Origin: Pyrinomonadaceae bacterium
GTDB lineage: Bacteria > Acidobacteriota > Blastocatellia > Pyrinomonadales > Pyrinomonadaceae
Reading direction: 5' to 3'
NCBI GenBank assembly: GCA_021463165.1
Contig: JAJTWY010000010.1
Span: 1 to 64,000, forward strand
DNA length: 64,000 nt
Each line of letters starts with the position of its first letter. Position 1 is the stretch's first letter. A program made the position numbers and the translations under genes. A model generated the notes under the pieces. It saw nothing but the letters and a program-made list of their open reading frames with translations. It ran no database searches and had not been told where the DNA came from. Of this stretch, positions 28,292 to 39,008 are shown piece after piece.

Positions 28292-30238
28292 ATGTCACCG
28301 CTCAATGTTCACGTACCAGGCGTGAACTACCACAAGAATCTGATCTCATGCCAGGCCGCTTGTCCGGTTCATACAGATGCTCGCGGCTACGTTCGAGCGA
28401 TCGCGGAAGGTCGGTTCAGCGAGGCGTATTTGATCGCACGCGGGCCAAACCCGTTCGCTTCGATCTGCGGCCGGATCTGCGGTGCCCCCTGTGAGATCGC
28501 GTGCCGCCGCGGGAAGATCCCAAAGGTAAATGACGACGGAATGTTTGTCGGGCAGGATCGACCGATCGCGATCCGTGCGCTTAAGCGGTTTGTCTGCGAT
28601 CAGTACGGGCCCGAGGCGAGACCGGTAGACGAAGTACTCGACTCGGTCAAGGATTTCGTGCCGCCGATCGCTGCGGATTCCGAGGAGATGGCGGCTCTTT
28701 TGAGAGCGTGCATAAGCAAGGATCTGATCCCGGCTGACGGACAACGTGTTGCGATCATTGGTGCCGGCCCTGCCGGGCTATCGGCTGCACACGATCTCGC
28801 TATCCTGGGTTTCAAGCCGGTGGTTTTTGAGATAGAACCCGTCGCGGCGGGAATGCTCGCCGTCGGCGTGCCGGCGTATCGTCTACCCCGAGAGCTCATC
28901 GCGAGCGAGGTCGCGGTTATAGAAGCACTTGGGGTAGAGATACGCTGCGGTGTCGAGATCGGCCGCGATATCACGTTCGCCGAGCTGCGAAAGGATCATG
29001 CGGCGGTGATCATCGCTGTGGGAGCGAAATCCTCGCGGGAGCTCGGCCTCAAGGGTGAGGACGGGCCCGGCGTGATCGGCGGTGTCGATCTTCTTCGGGC
29101 TGTCTCGCTCGGGGAACAAGTAGAGGTCGGTGACCAGGTCGTCGTTATCGGGGGTGGGAATGTTGCGTATGACGTGGCGCGTTCGGTCGTCAGGCAGATC
29201 GCCTTTGACACGGCCCGGACCGCAGCGAGGCTGGCCGGCACAACCCACGTTCACCTTGTCTCGCTCGAAGGGGCCGAGGAGATGCCCGCCGACACGATCG
29301 AGATCGTAGAGGGCGACGAGGAAGGCATCGAGAGGAGCAATGGCTGGGGCCCGACCGAGATACTTCGGGACGACGCAGGGCGCGTTACCGGCGTCGCATT
29401 CCGGCGCTGCCTGAGCGTCTATAACGATGATCGAAAGTTTGCGCCCGTTTATGACGACGACGACACCCGGATCGTTCCGTGCGATACGGTTCTGCTAGCG
29501 GTCGGCCAGGCACCGAAACTCTCATTCCTCGATGATGGTGGAAAGGATGTAGAACGAATGCGCGGGGATTGGCTCAAGGTCGATCCGGTTACGCTGCAGA
29601 CCACCGCCGAAGGGGTTTTTGTTACCGGCGATCTCGCCCACGGAACGCGTCTGCTGATCGATGCCGTCGCCTCAGGCAAGGCAGCGGCGCGTTCCGTTTA
29701 TCAATTCCTGACCGGCCGAAAGCTGGAAAGCGAGGCAATTGAGGTTCACAAGGTACTTGAACGCTATCGGAGAGAACTCGGTTACGAATCGATCCGACGC
29801 GTTGACGTTCCGACGATCGAGCCATCCGAACGCTTAGAGCATCCCGAGAATGTCGTCGAGATCGGCTACTCGGAAGAACAGGCCATGCGCGAGGCATCGC
29901 GGTGCCTCGATTGCGGTGTGACGCCCGTCTTCGACGGGATGCGTTGCGTGTTGTGCGGCGGCTGTGCCGACGTTTGCCCGACGGAATGCCTCAAGCTGAT
30001 CTCACTCGACGCGGTCGAGTTCGACGTAGATATGAGGAGTGCATTTGACCGTGCACTTGACAACGACGCGGATCTTGCCGAGAACTCCGCGATCCTCAAG
30101 GACGAGGATCGATGTATCCGCTGCGCCCTATGCGCGATGCGATGCCCGGTCGATGCGATCTCAATGGAACGTGTGACCTTTCAGACAAATTGGAGCTGTT
30201 ATGACGACCCATCCCGGAGAGAAAAAGTCACGATTTGA
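28292..30238 (+). CDS. GltD-like FAD/NAD(P) oxidoreductase with C-terminal double [4Fe-4S] ferredoxin domain
   Basis: About 648 residues. It has an N-terminal cysteine-rich Fe-S domain (CQAACPVHT and CGRICGAPCEIACRRG) and an FAD-binding Rossmann fold (IIGAGPAGLSAAHDL). Then come an NAD(P)H fold (VVIGGGNVAYDVA) and two C-terminal ferredoxin clusters (CVLCGGCADVCP and CIRCALCAMRCP). This is the GltD/glutamate-synthase-beta plan used to feed electrons from NAD(P)H. As the first gene before Rieske and cytochrome b it could connect NAD(P)H with that complex, as described for some Rieske/b complexes of anammox bacteria. The open frame reaches 28214, but that lies inside the operator, so the ATG at 28292 is preferred; its ribosome-binding site is weak. 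The 3' end overlaps the Rieske gene by 38 bases. Confidence 0.85.
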   Translation: MSPLNVHVPGVNYHKNLISCQAACPVHTDARGYVRAIAEGRFSEAYLIARGPNPFASICGRICGAPCEIACRRGKIPKVNDDGMFVGQDRPIAIRALKRFVCDQYGPEARPVDEVLDSVKDFVPPIAADSEEMAALLRACISKDLIPADGQRVAIIGAGPAGLSAAHDLAILGFKPVVFEIEPVAAGMLAVGVPAYRLPRELIASEVAVIEALGVEIRCGVEIGRDITFAELRKDHAAVIIAVGAKSSRELGLKGEDGPGVIGGVDLLRAVSLGEQVEVGDQVVVIGGGNVAYDVARSVVRQIAFDTARTAARLAGTTHVHLVSLEGAEEMPADTIEIVEGDEEGIERSNGWGPTEILRDDAGRVTGVAFRRCLSVYNDDRKFAPVYDDDDTRIVPCDTVLLAVGQAPKLSFLDDGGKDVERMRGDWLKVDPVTLQTTAEGVFVTGDLAHGTRLLIDAVASGKAAARSVYQFLTGRKLESEAIEVHKVLERYRRELGYESIRRVDVPTIEPSERLEHPENVVEIGYSEEQAMREASRCLDCGVTPVFDGMRCVLCGGCADVCPTECLKLISLDAVEFDVDMRSAFDRALDNDADLAENSAILKDEDRCIRCALCAMRCPVDAISMERVTFQTNWSCYDDPSRREKVTI

Positions 30239-30680
30239 CCCCGACCCGATACCGCGGCGAGATTTTCTCGGCCTGGCGGCACTCGGCTCGATGGCCGCGG
30301 CCTTTGTTTTTGCAGTATTCGGAATGCTGAAGCTGCCGAAGGCGGCGGTTTCGGCGACGCTGTCCAAAAAGTTCAATGTCTCGCTTCCTGACACGCTGCT
30401 TGACGGTGAGGCTTTCATTCCACCGGGCCGGAACGTCGCGGTTTTTCGTGATGCCGAAGGCGTATATGCCATATCGACCGTGTGCACGCATCTAGGTTGT
30501 ATCGTCAAAGCGAGCGGAGCCGGATTTGACTGCCCATGCCACGGCTCAGGCTTCGAGAAGGACGGCACGGTTCGCAAAGGCCCCGCGCCAAAGCCGCTGC
30601 CTTGGCTGAAGGTCTCAAGAAATGGGTCCCTGCTCAACATTGATGAAGGAACGACCGTCAAGTCGGGGACAAGGGTGTAG
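30201..30680 (+). CDS. Rieske [2Fe-2S] protein of a cytochrome bc-type complex
   Basis: A 159-residue protein. A twin-arginine-like N-terminus (IPRRDFLGLAALG) leads into one transmembrane helix (~25-42), and the rest is a Rieske domain. The cluster motifs are CTHLGC (95-100) and CPCHGSGF (111-118), supplying Cys95, His97, Cys111 (or Cys113) and His114. It transfers electrons from quinol to a cytochrome c at the periplasmic face. The start lies 38 bases inside the preceding gene and its stop is two bases before cytochrome b. Confidence 0.93.
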   Translation: MTTHPGEKKSRFDPDPIPRRDFLGLAALGSMAAAFVFAVFGMLKLPKAAVSATLSKKFNVSLPDTLLDGEAFIPPGRNVAVFRDAEGVYAISTVCTHLGCIVKASGAGFDCPCHGSGFEKDGTVRKGPAPKPLPWLKVSRNGSLLNIDEGTTVKSGTRV

Positions 30681-30682
30681 CT

Positions 30683-32233
30683 ATGCAGGCCGACGGGAAC
30701 TACTCCGCACTTAACGAATTCTGGCATAACCTTAAAGCCATACCGCGTGAGGTCTATCGGTCAATGTTCCGCGGCGGGGCGCCAAAGACCGATCGGACCC
30801 GTTCTTCATTCGTCTTTGGCAACGTATTTTTGCACCTGCATTCTGTCCGGACCCACCTATGGTCGCTCCGATGGTCGACCACGGCCGGACTCGGGATCAT
30901 AACGACCGCGGCATTCTTCATCACGCTCGTGACCGGGGTGCTGCTGATGTTCTATTACAAGCCCTATACGGACGTCGCGTACCAGTCGATCAAGGACATC
31001 CACTTCATCGTTCCGACGGGCCGCTATATGCGCAACATCCATCGTTGGGCGGCCAACGTAATGGTCGTCGCGGTGATACTCCACATGGCGCGGGCTTTCT
31101 ATACGGCCGCCTATCGGCATCCACGCGAATTCAACTGGTTTATCGGCTGGGGCCTGCTGGTGACAACGCTTGCGTTGTCTTTCACCGGGTATCTGCTGCC
31201 GTGGGACCAGCTTGCCTATTGGGCTATCACGATCGGGGCCAACATCGCGCAGAGCCCTCGGGAGATCACGGATGCGATGGGCATCACCGAATTCATGGAT
31301 ATTGGCGGCCTGCAGCGCGAGATCCTGCTCGGCTCTGAGGTGGTCGGTGCAGAGGCACTGATACGTTTCTACTTGCTGCATGTGATGATCCTTCCGCTAG
31401 TCCTGGCAGGGCTGATGGCGGTTCATTTCTGGCGGATCCGAAAGGATGGTGGCCTCGCGAAACCGAAAGATGCGGACGAACGCGTTGCCGACGAAGCGAA
31501 AGAGTTCTATCCGGTGTTTACCGACCAGCCGGCGAAGACCTACCAGCTTGCTGCGATCGTAAAGGGCAAAACCCCGGCAGTAAACTCAGGACCTGAGCAC
31601 ACGGTCCCATCGATGCCGCACCTTTTTTACGCTGAGTTGGGCGTGCTGATGTTGACGACGCTGATCTGCGTCGGACTGGCATTCATATCGGATGCGCCGC
31701 TCAAGGAACTTGCGAATCCGCTGGTTCCAGAAAATCCGGCAAAGGCACCGTGGTATTTTCTCGGCCTACAGGAGATCGTTTCGTTCTCTGCCTTTATGGG
31801 CGGTATCGGCATCCCCATGCTGTGCATTATCGGCCTCGGGCTCATTCCATTCCTGGATCGCGAAAAGGAAGGCACGGGCGAGTGGTTTGGCGGGCCGGGC
31901 GGTTGGCGGCTTGTCAAGTGGTCGATCGCCGTTGGCTTTGTGTCGTCGATCCTCGTCGAAGCCTTTGCGATACGCTTCGGCTGGCTTCGTGAATGGTTTC
32001 CTGACATACCGCAGTTGGTGATCACTTTCGTAAATCCGGGGACCGTTATAACGGCGATCTATGCTGCGTTCTCGATCTGGGCCGTGAAGCGTTTTAACTC
32101 AACTCGAGCGGGAGCACTCGCACTTTTCACTTGTTTTCTTGCGGGCTTTATCGTGCTGACGGTGGTCGGCACATATTTCCGCGGGCCGAATTGGGACTTC
32201 TATTGGTCGCCGTCGTCGTGGCCGGGACATTGA
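30683..32233 (+). CDS. Cytochrome b (fused b6/subunit IV type) of Rieske/b complex
   Basis: A 516-residue membrane protein with at least eight predicted helices. The first haem pair is in HRWAANVMVVAVILH (13 residues between) and the second in HVMILPLVLAGLMAVH (14 between), the b6f-like spacing rather than 13/13 of bc1. The Qo-site motif usually PEWY reads APWY here (KAPWYFLGLQE). N- and C-terminal parts are joined in one chain. It should oxidise quinol and pass electrons to the Rieske and multihaem partners encoded on both sides. Confidence 0.93.
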   Translation: MQADGNYSALNEFWHNLKAIPREVYRSMFRGGAPKTDRTRSSFVFGNVFLHLHSVRTHLWSLRWSTTAGLGIITTAAFFITLVTGVLLMFYYKPYTDVAYQSIKDIHFIVPTGRYMRNIHRWAANVMVVAVILHMARAFYTAAYRHPREFNWFIGWGLLVTTLALSFTGYLLPWDQLAYWAITIGANIAQSPREITDAMGITEFMDIGGLQREILLGSEVVGAEALIRFYLLHVMILPLVLAGLMAVHFWRIRKDGGLAKPKDADERVADEAKEFYPVFTDQPAKTYQLAAIVKGKTPAVNSGPEHTVPSMPHLFYAELGVLMLTTLICVGLAFISDAPLKELANPLVPENPAKAPWYFLGLQEIVSFSAFMGGIGIPMLCIIGLGLIPFLDREKEGTGEWFGGPGGWRLVKWSIAVGFVSSILVEAFAIRFGWLREWFPDIPQLVITFVNPGTVITAIYAAFSIWAVKRFNSTRAGALALFTCFLAGFIVLTVVGTYFRGPNWDFYWSPSSWPGH

Positions 32234-32237
32234 TGCG

Positions 32238-33896
32238 ATGAATAAGAACAAATATCTATTGATGATCTCAAGCCTGGGGGTGTTTGTGCTGCTCGTCGCG
32301 GCCGCGTTTTCTGAGAACTTCCTGAAGGACTGGCACCGGATACAGGCGACCGCGACCACGGCCGACGGGCCGCTGGATGTGCGGCTGCGGCAGATCGTGA
32401 ATCCTAACCTGAATGTGACCGACCGCTGTGTCACATGCCACACCGGAATGGCCGCGGGAGAACAGATCACCTCGTCGCTTAAGGTGGGCGCGGCCCATAA
32501 GCCGGTCGTCCATTCGACTCAGGAGATGGGCTGCACAACCTGTCACGGAGGGCAGGGACAGGCGACCGAGATGGACGATGCGCATGGCAATGTGCACTTT
32601 TGGACCGAGCCGATGCTGCCTGCGAAGTACGCGTACGCGAGCTGCGGCACCTGTCACACACCGCTGAATGTCCCCAACATGCCGACGTTCGAGAACGCTC
32701 GAAAGACCTTTGAGCGGCTTGACTGCTATGCCTGTCACCGCCTCGATGGCCGCGGCGGGACAGTGCGGCCGGGCGGGGATATTACCGGAATGGAAGGTCC
32801 CGACCTGTCACACGCAGGCATCAAGGGCTACAACACGGAGTGGTATCCGGCACACATCACAAAGATGCAGCAGGCCCAGGACGGAGCTTGGAAAAACTTG
32901 TTCCGCGAGGTTAGCGACGAGGACCGGGCGGCACTCAAGATATTCCTCGATACCCAAATGGGTGCCCCGAAACTCATCGAGGCAAAGGCTCAGTTCAACA
33001 CGGTAGGCTGTGTCGGTTGCCACACGGTCGGCAGCTTTGGTGGCGACGCGGGCGTCAATCTGTCGATCTCTGGGCTGAAGGATCCTAACCAGCTCAACTT
33101 CAGCCGCGTGCCCGGCGAACGCAGTGTTGAGAACTGGATCAAACAGCATTTTCGTTCACCTGCCTCCACCGTTGCCGGTTCACAAATGCCGGTCATGGGC
33201 TTGAGTGAGGAGAAGATCGATCTGTTGACTCTGTACACACTTTCGCTTCGTCGCCGCACTCTGCCTGACATTTTCCTGCCGAAGGATCGTGTCAGGGCGA
33301 TGCGTTTTGGCTACCGTGAATTTGCCAGTGATGGGGCAACGATCTACTCGGCTGTATGCTCAGCGTGCCACGCCGAAAATGGCATGGGTACCCGCTATCC
33401 GGGGCTTGTTCCAAATCCGTCGATCGCCAACGCAGATTTCCTGTCGCTTGCCTCGGATGATTACCTTTTGGCGACGATCAAAGCCGGGCGGCCCGGGCGG
33501 CCGATGCTCGCATGGGGGGAACGCGAGAACGGCTTGAAGGACGAGGAGATCAAAGGTCTCATCGCTTATATCCGACAGCTCGGTGGCGGTGTCCAGGCTG
33601 TTCCCGACACAAAGCCACCGATATGGGCGACGGGTGACATCGGAACCGGCGATCGGCTGTTCACCGCAAACTGCTCAGGCTGCCACGGCAAAGGCGCAGT
33701 TGGCGGTGAAGGGCCTGCCCTTGCCAATCCTGCATTTCTGAAGGCAGCAACCGACACGTTTCTAGTGGGCACGATCACTAATGGCCGACGAGGTACGGTG
33801 ATGCAGGGTTTTGCCAATGGTTCGCCCACGCGGCCTGTGCTGACGCAGGCGGAGATCGAGTCGATCGTAGTTTACCTGCGGTCATTAAAAAAATAG
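32238..33896 (+). CDS. Heptahaem c-type cytochrome of the Rieske/b complex
   Basis: A 552-residue exported protein with an N-terminal transmembrane/signal segment (LLMISSLGVFVLLVAAAF). Seven CXXCH haem sites are visible: CVTCH, CTTCH, CGTCH, CYACH, CVGCH, CSACH and CSGCH. The last two lie in typical mono-haem cytochrome c domains (~355-550), the earlier five in a multihaem part. It probably accepts electrons from the Rieske protein and passes them to or from the molybdoenzyme encoded next. It starts four bases after cytochrome b. Confidence 0.9.
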   Translation: MNKNKYLLMISSLGVFVLLVAAAFSENFLKDWHRIQATATTADGPLDVRLRQIVNPNLNVTDRCVTCHTGMAAGEQITSSLKVGAAHKPVVHSTQEMGCTTCHGGQGQATEMDDAHGNVHFWTEPMLPAKYAYASCGTCHTPLNVPNMPTFENARKTFERLDCYACHRLDGRGGTVRPGGDITGMEGPDLSHAGIKGYNTEWYPAHITKMQQAQDGAWKNLFREVSDEDRAALKIFLDTQMGAPKLIEAKAQFNTVGCVGCHTVGSFGGDAGVNLSISGLKDPNQLNFSRVPGERSVENWIKQHFRSPASTVAGSQMPVMGLSEEKIDLLTLYTLSLRRRTLPDIFLPKDRVRAMRFGYREFASDGATIYSAVCSACHAENGMGTRYPGLVPNPSIANADFLSLASDDYLLATIKAGRPGRPMLAWGERENGLKDEEIKGLIAYIRQLGGGVQAVPDTKPPIWATGDIGTGDRLFTANCSGCHGKGAVGGEGPALANPAFLKAATDTFLVGTITNGRRGTVMQGFANGSPTRPVLTQAEIESIVVYLRSLKK

Positions 33897-33903
33897 TTAG
33901 AAC

Positions 33904-33919
33904 GCCCGCCCTGGCGGGC
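33904..33919 (+). other. G+C-rich hairpin between cytochrome c and molybdoenzyme genes
   Basis: GCCCGCC (33904-33910) pairs with GGCGGGC (33913-33919). There is no T-run after it, so it is more likely an mRNA processing or stabilising element within the operon than a full terminator. It may partly uncouple expression of the Rieske/b half from the molybdoenzyme half. Confidence 0.5.
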
Positions 33920-33956
33920 CTTCGCTGGGATTTAACAAATCGAAAGGAATCTGGTT

Positions 33957-36900
33957 ATGAAAAACGAACTATCGAGACGCGAGTTCATGGCAAGGATGAC
34001 GGCAGCTGGTTTTGGCGCTTTTGCTGCGTCAGCGACCAAAGCATGGGGCCTCGATGCAATCACAAATCCGTTGGCCGTTTATCCGAATCGAGATTGGGAA
34101 AACGCTTACCGTGACTTGTGGAAGTACGATTCCAGGTACACATTCACCTGCGCTCCGAACGACACGCATAACTGTTTGCTGAATGCTCATGTCCGGCAGG
34201 GAGTGATCACACGAATCGGCCCGACGATGAAGTACGGTGAGGCGGTCGATCTGCTTGGAAATGGTACGTCGCATCGTTGGGATCCGCGTGTTTGCCAGAA
34301 GGGACTGGCACTGACACGGCGGTTCTACGGCGACCGGCGCGTAAACGGCACGATGGTTCGAGCCGGATTCAAACGATGGTATGAAGACGGTTTTCCACGC
34401 GGCAAGGACGGCAGGCCGGATGAAAGCTACATGAACCGCGGCCGCGACGAATGGGTTCGTATGTCGCATGAAGAGGGGGCGACGATCGTCGCGGCGGCCT
34501 TAAAAAATATTGCTGAGACCTATACCGGCGAAGAAGGGAAGAAAAAGCTAAAAGAGCAGCATTATGACGAGGCTGTTATCGAGGCCACCCAGGGTGTTGG
34601 GACTCAGGTAATGAAGTTTCGCGGCGGTATGCCGCTCCTCGGTATCACCCGCGTGTTCGGGATGTACCGCATGGCCAACTCGATGGCGCTTCTCGACAGC
34701 AAGATCCGCGGTGTGGGACCCGACCAGGCAATGGGCGCGAAGGGGTTTGATAACTACTCGTGGCACACCGACCTGCCACCCGGTCATACCATGGTTACGG
34801 GCCAGCAGACCGTTGAATTTGACCTCAATTCCGTCGAGCAGGCGAAAACGCTCGTCGTTTGGGGAATGAACTGGATAACGACCAAGATGCCCGATGCTCA
34901 CTGGCTGACGGAGGCACGGATGAAAGGTACAAAGATCGTCGTTATCGCCTGCGAGTACTCGGCGACCGCGACCAAGGGAGACGAGGTCGTTGTCGTCCGT
35001 CCGGGAACGACGCCGGCCGTGGCTCTCGGCTTCGCCAATGTCATAATGCGCGAAAAGTTGTACGACGAAGACTATGTCCGGCGATGGACCGATATGCCGA
35101 TCCTCGTCAGGATGGATACGCTCAAGTATTTGAAGGCGTCAGAGGTCTTTGGCGGAGGCCCGGCCGAGTTGAAACAGACATTTATCGTCAAGGAAGGCGA
35201 GAAAGAGCCGCCACCGATACAACAGGACATCAAGAACGTCGTGCCTGAGAAGCTTCGGAACGAATGGGGCGATTATGTCATCTGGGATACGAAAACCGGA
35301 GCTCCGGTCGTACTTACAAGGGACGATGTCGGCGATAACTCGAAGGCCGGTAACGCCCAACTCGAAGGCGTTGTTGAGGTTACCCTTGCCGACGGCAGTA
35401 AGGTTCGATGCCGTCCGGTCTTTGATCTGGTCAAAGAGTATGCTGCCCATTTCGATCCCAAGACCGTCGAAGAACTTACTTGGGCACCTGCGGCAGCGAT
35501 AGAGAAGCTGGCTCGGCATTTTGCCAAGGAACCCGGCACGACACTGTTTGCCCTCGGCATGGGGCCGAACCAGTTCTTTAACAGCGACAATAAGGACCGC
35601 GATGTATTCCTTCTCGCGTCGCTGACAGGCAATGTTGGCAAGATCGGCGGCAATGTTGGCTCCTATGCCGGCAATTACCGTACGGCGCTTTTCAACGGCT
35701 CGCCACAGTGGATCGCCGAGGATCCGTTCGACATCGAACTCGATCCTGCAAAACCTGCGCGGCCGAAACAATACTGGAGGGCCGAGTCGGCTCATTATTA
35801 TAACCACGAGGATCATCCGCTTCGCGTTGGCAACCGGCTGCTGACAGGCAAAACGCACATGCCCTGTCCAACCAAGTCACTCTGGTTCGCCAACGCCAAT
35901 TCGATCCTCGGCAACGTGAAATGGCACTACAATATGGTCGTCAACGCGCTGCCGAGGATCGAAATGATCGCCGTCAACGAATGGTGGTGGTCAACTTCAT
36001 GCGAATGGGCCGACGTCGTTTTTGGAGTCGACTCGTGGGCCGAGCTCAAGCATCCTGATATGACGGCTTCGGTGACGAACCCGTTCTTGCTGGTGTTTCC
36101 CAAGACGCCCATTGAGCGGATTTTTAACACGATGGGGGACATCGAAGTGTTCGCCACCGTCGCATCGAAGCTTGCCGAACTTACGGGCGATCAACGATTC
36201 AACGACTATTGGAAATACGTCCGGGAACACAGGACCGACGTCTATCTACAGCGGATCCTCGACAATTCTACGAACACCAAGGGGTACAACTTCAACGAAC
36301 TCCATGAAAAGGCACTCAACGGCGTGCCGGCATTGATCAATAGCCGCACGACGCCCAAGAATGTTGGCTACGACCAACTTGAGGACAATACGCCATGGTA
36401 CACCAAGAGCGGCCGGCTCGAATTCTATCGCGAGGAGGATGAGTTCATCGAGGCTGGTGAGAACCTTCCGGTTCACCGCGAACCCGTCGATTCGACGTTC
36501 TACGAGCCAAACATCATCATTTCCGCCCCTCACGAGGCCCTGCGGCCTGCTCAGCCCGAGGATTACGGCGTTAAGCGTGACGACCTCTCGTGTGAGACTC
36601 GATGCGGCCGCAATGTTGTTTACACATGGGCCGAGGCAAAGACGAAACCGCATCCGCTCATCAAGAACGATTACAAGTTCATCTTTCACACGCCGAAGTA
36701 CCGACACGGTGTTCACACGATGCCGATCGACACGGACATGAACGCCGTTCTATTTGGCCCGTTTGGGGACATCTATCGGCACGACAAACGAATGCCGTTC
36801 GTAAATGAAGGCTATGTCGATATCAATCCGGCGGACGCTCAGGAGCTTGGTATTAATGATGGCGACTATGTTTGGATCGACGGTGACCCGGAGGATCGAC

Positions 36901-37394
36901 CGTTCCGCGGTTGGCAGAATGACAAGAAGAACTACGAGTTTACCCGGCTGATGTGCCGTGCCCGATACTATCCGGGCACACCCCGCGGCGTGACGCGAAT
37001 GTGGTTCAACATGTACGGGACCACCCCGGGTTCTTTCCAGGGACAAAAGGAGAGAAAGGACGGCTTGGCGAAGAATCCACGGACCAATTATCAGGCGATG
37101 TTCCGCTCCGGCTCGCACCAGTCGGCGACCCGCGGCTGGCTTAAGCCGACCTGGATGACCGATTCACTTGTCCGCAAAGGGATGTATGGCCAAGGGATGG
37201 GCAAAGGTTTCGCCCCCGACATCCATTGTCCGACCGGCGCACCACGCGAGGCGTTCGTCAAGATCACCAAGGCTGAGCCCGGCGGTATCGGCGACGAGCC
37301 GCTATGGCGTCCGGTTAAGCTCGGCATAAGGCCGCGGAACGAGAGCGATGCGATGAAGAGGTACCTCGCCGGTGAGTTCATAAAGAAGAAATAA
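33957..37394 (+). CDS. Type II DMSO-reductase-family molybdoenzyme alpha subunit (NxrA/NarG-like)
   Basis: An 1,145-residue catalytic subunit binding Mo-bis-MGD. A twin-arginine signal (SRREFMARM, residues 6-14) shows it is exported folded to the periplasm. The FS0 iron-sulphur region reads CAPNDTHNC with C65, D69 and C73, then C113; the Asp sits where a cysteine is usual. The Mo-ligand aspartate is Asp272 in [10 protein letters not shown], which aligns with NarG WYCDLPPAS. The motif set is that of the Nitrospira/anammox NxrA and EbdA/PcrA clade rather than cytoplasmic NarG. Reaction direction (nitrate reduction or nitrite oxidation) or another oxyanion substrate cannot be read from sequence; nitrate reduction is favoured by the NO-stress context. 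It has a ribosome-binding site GAAAGGAA. Confidence 0.9.
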   Translation: MKNELSRREFMARMTAAGFGAFAASATKAWGLDAITNPLAVYPNRDWENAYRDLWKYDSRYTFTCAPNDTHNCLLNAHVRQGVITRIGPTMKYGEAVDLLGNGTSHRWDPRVCQKGLALTRRFYGDRRVNGTMVRAGFKRWYEDGFPRGKDGRPDESYMNRGRDEWVRMSHEEGATIVAAALKNIAETYTGEEGKKKLKEQHYDEAVIEATQGVGTQVMKFRGGMPLLGITRVFGMYRMANSMALLDSKIRGVGPDQAMGAKGFDNYSWHTDLPPGHTMVTGQQTVEFDLNSVEQAKTLVVWGMNWITTKMPDAHWLTEARMKGTKIVVIACEYSATATKGDEVVVVRPGTTPAVALGFANVIMREKLYDEDYVRRWTDMPILVRMDTLKYLKASEVFGGGPAELKQTFIVKEGEKEPPPIQQDIKNVVPEKLRNEWGDYVIWDTKTGAPVVLTRDDVGDNSKAGNAQLEGVVEVTLADGSKVRCRPVFDLVKEYAAHFDPKTVEELTWAPAAAIEKLARHFAKEPGTTLFALGMGPNQFFNSDNKDRDVFLLASLTGNVGKIGGNVGSYAGNYRTALFNGSPQWIAEDPFDIELDPAKPARPKQYWRAESAHYYNHEDHPLRVGNRLLTGKTHMPCPTKSLWFANANSILGNVKWHYNMVVNALPRIEMIAVNEWWWSTSCEWADVVFGVDSWAELKHPDMTASVTNPFLLVFPKTPIERIFNTMGDIEVFATVASKLAELTGDQRFNDYWKYVREHRTDVYLQRILDNSTNTKGYNFNELHEKALNGVPALINSRTTPKNVGYDQLEDNTPWYTKSGRLEFYREEDEFIEAGENLPVHREPVDSTFYEPNIIISAPHEALRPAQPEDYGVKRDDLSCETRCGRNVVYTWAEAKTKPHPLIKNDYKFIFHTPKYRHGVHTMPIDTDMNAVLFGPFGDIYRHDKRMPFVNEGYVDINPADAQELGINDGDYVWIDGDPEDRPFRGWQNDKKNYEFTRLMCRARYYPGTPRGVTRMWFNMYGTTPGSFQGQKERKDGLAKNPRTNYQAMFRSGSHQSATRGWLKPTWMTDSLVRKGMYGQGMGKGFAPDIHCPTGAPREAFVKITKAEPGGIGDEPLWRPVKLGIRPRNESDAMKRYLAGEFIKKK

Positions 37395-37865
37395 ATGGAC
37401 GTACTGAAACTACATCTATTGCTGAATTATTATCCCGCGATCGGTTTTGTGATCGGCACGGTAGTTCTGGCGGCAGGCTTTCTGTTCAGGAACACCGTCC
37501 GCAAGCGCCTTGCTCTTAAGATCCTCGCCGTGATGGCCCTGTTCACGATCGGCGTTGTTTTCACCGGAGAGTTTGCAGGCCAGGCTGTGGAGCCAACTCT
37601 CAATGGCTCGCGGGCCGAGGCACTTTTGTCACACAAGATCGCGGCCACTGCGGCGTTTGCGGCGGTACTGATCACAGGCATTGCCTCGGTCGTCGGTATC
37701 GTCCGGGGGAAGCGTGATGCTTACCGTCCGCGGACGACGTATGTTGTGGTCCTGATATTCAGCCTTCTCGCATCGATACTTTTGATTAACACGATATTCA
37801 AGGGCCGACAGGTTAAATGGGCATTCGGCCAAACACACACGGAGAATAAACTATGGCACGCGTAA
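37395..37865 (+). CDS. Small four-helix membrane protein in the molybdoenzyme operon
   Basis: A 156-residue protein with four predicted transmembrane helices, beginning [16 protein letters not shown]. This start is typical of DUF2231-like proteins next to respiratory operons. It directly follows the alpha subunit stop and overlaps the beta-subunit gene by 13 bases, so it is translated with them. No haem or metal motif beyond a few histidines is evident. It could anchor the complex; function unknown. Confidence 0.75.
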   Translation: MDVLKLHLLLNYYPAIGFVIGTVVLAAGFLFRNTVRKRLALKILAVMALFTIGVVFTGEFAGQAVEPTLNGSRAEALLSHKIAATAAFAAVLITGIASVVGIVRGKRDAYRPRTTYVVVLIFSLLASILLINTIFKGRQVKWAFGQTHTENKLWHA

Positions 37866-38995
37866 ACAACTGGCAGCTCGGCCGCGAGATGTCCTACTGG
37901 TATCCCGAGAGCCGCCCTGAAAAACAATTCGCAGCGGTCTTTGACACGAACAAATGCATTGCGTGCCAGACCTGCACGCTGGCGTGTAAGACAACCTGGA
38001 CCAGCGGCAAGGGCCAGGAATATATGCTTTGGAACAATGTCGAGACCAAGCCATACGGCTTTTATCCACTCGCGTGGGACCTTAACCTGCTTGAGATGCT
38101 CGATGGACAGCAATGGAGCGAGCGTGACGGCAAGACGGTTTACGAGGGCAGTACGATATTCGAATCAGCCCCGGCCGGCGAGCGGGTTCTCGGCTGGCGT
38201 CCAAGCGATGAGGACTATGCATATCCGAACGTCGGGGAGGACGATTGTTCCGGCGGCGTGGATGGCGGAGCTAGCCTCGAAGGTACACACGACATGGCTT
38301 GGTTTTATTATCTGGCCAGGATATGCAACCACTGCACTTACCCAGCCTGTCTCGCATCGTGCCCTCGAGGCTCGATCTACAAGCGCCCGGAGGATGGCAT
38401 TGTGCTGGTGGATCAGGGCCGATGCCGTGGCTATCAGGAGTGCGTGCGCGGCTGTCCGTACAAAAAGGTATTCTTTAACCCTATCACATCGACATCAGAG
38501 AAGTGCATAGCGTGTTTTCCGAAGATAGAGCAGGGCCTTGCTCCGCAGTGTTTCGAGAACTGCATAGGCAAGATCCGAATGGCTGGCTTCCTCAATACAC
38601 CCGACAAAGCCCAGGCTGATAACCCTCTCGATTATCTCGTCCACATCAAGAAGGTTGCACTACCATTGTTCCCGCAGTTCGGGCTTGAGCCAAATGTTTA
38701 CTACATTCCGCCGATCCACGTACCAACGACGTTCACGCGGCAGATGTTCGGCCCGGGAGTCGACAAGGCGGTCGAGGTCTATCGCAATGCGCCGAACGAC
38801 CCTGACCTGACCAGCTTGCTAGGCCTGTTTGGTTCAACCGCACAGATCACACGGCGATGGAAACGGGTCGGCGACAAGGCGATCGGGATGGACGAGCATG
38901 GCAAGGAATTGGTCAGCGTTCCGTTTCGCGAGCCAGTGCATATCCGCCCGGCTTACGACAAGCTCTATCAGATCACGCGCACAAACTGCCCGTAG
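37853..38995 (+). CDS. Iron-sulphur beta subunit of the molybdoenzyme (NxrB/NarH-like)
   Basis: A 380-residue electron-transfer subunit. Four cluster motifs are present: [44 protein letters not shown] and [16 protein letters not shown] with a later CFENC. In the third motif a tyrosine stands where a fourth cysteine would be, so this cluster is probably [3Fe-4S], as in NarH where tryptophan is found. It should carry electrons between the Mo site and the haem-bearing gamma subunit. There is no signal peptide; it is expected to hitch-hike through TAT with the alpha subunit. Confidence 0.93.
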   Translation: MARVNNWQLGREMSYWYPESRPEKQFAAVFDTNKCIACQTCTLACKTTWTSGKGQEYMLWNNVETKPYGFYPLAWDLNLLEMLDGQQWSERDGKTVYEGSTIFESAPAGERVLGWRPSDEDYAYPNVGEDDCSGGVDGGASLEGTHDMAWFYYLARICNHCTYPACLASCPRGSIYKRPEDGIVLVDQGRCRGYQECVRGCPYKKVFFNPITSTSEKCIACFPKIEQGLAPQCFENCIGKIRMAGFLNTPDKAQADNPLDYLVHIKKVALPLFPQFGLEPNVYYIPPIHVPTTFTRQMFGPGVDKAVEVYRNAPNDPDLTSLLGLFGSTAQITRRWKRVGDKAIGMDEHGKELVSVPFREPVHIRPAYDKLYQITRTNCP

Positions 38996-39008
38996 GGAGG
39001 CTGTAATC

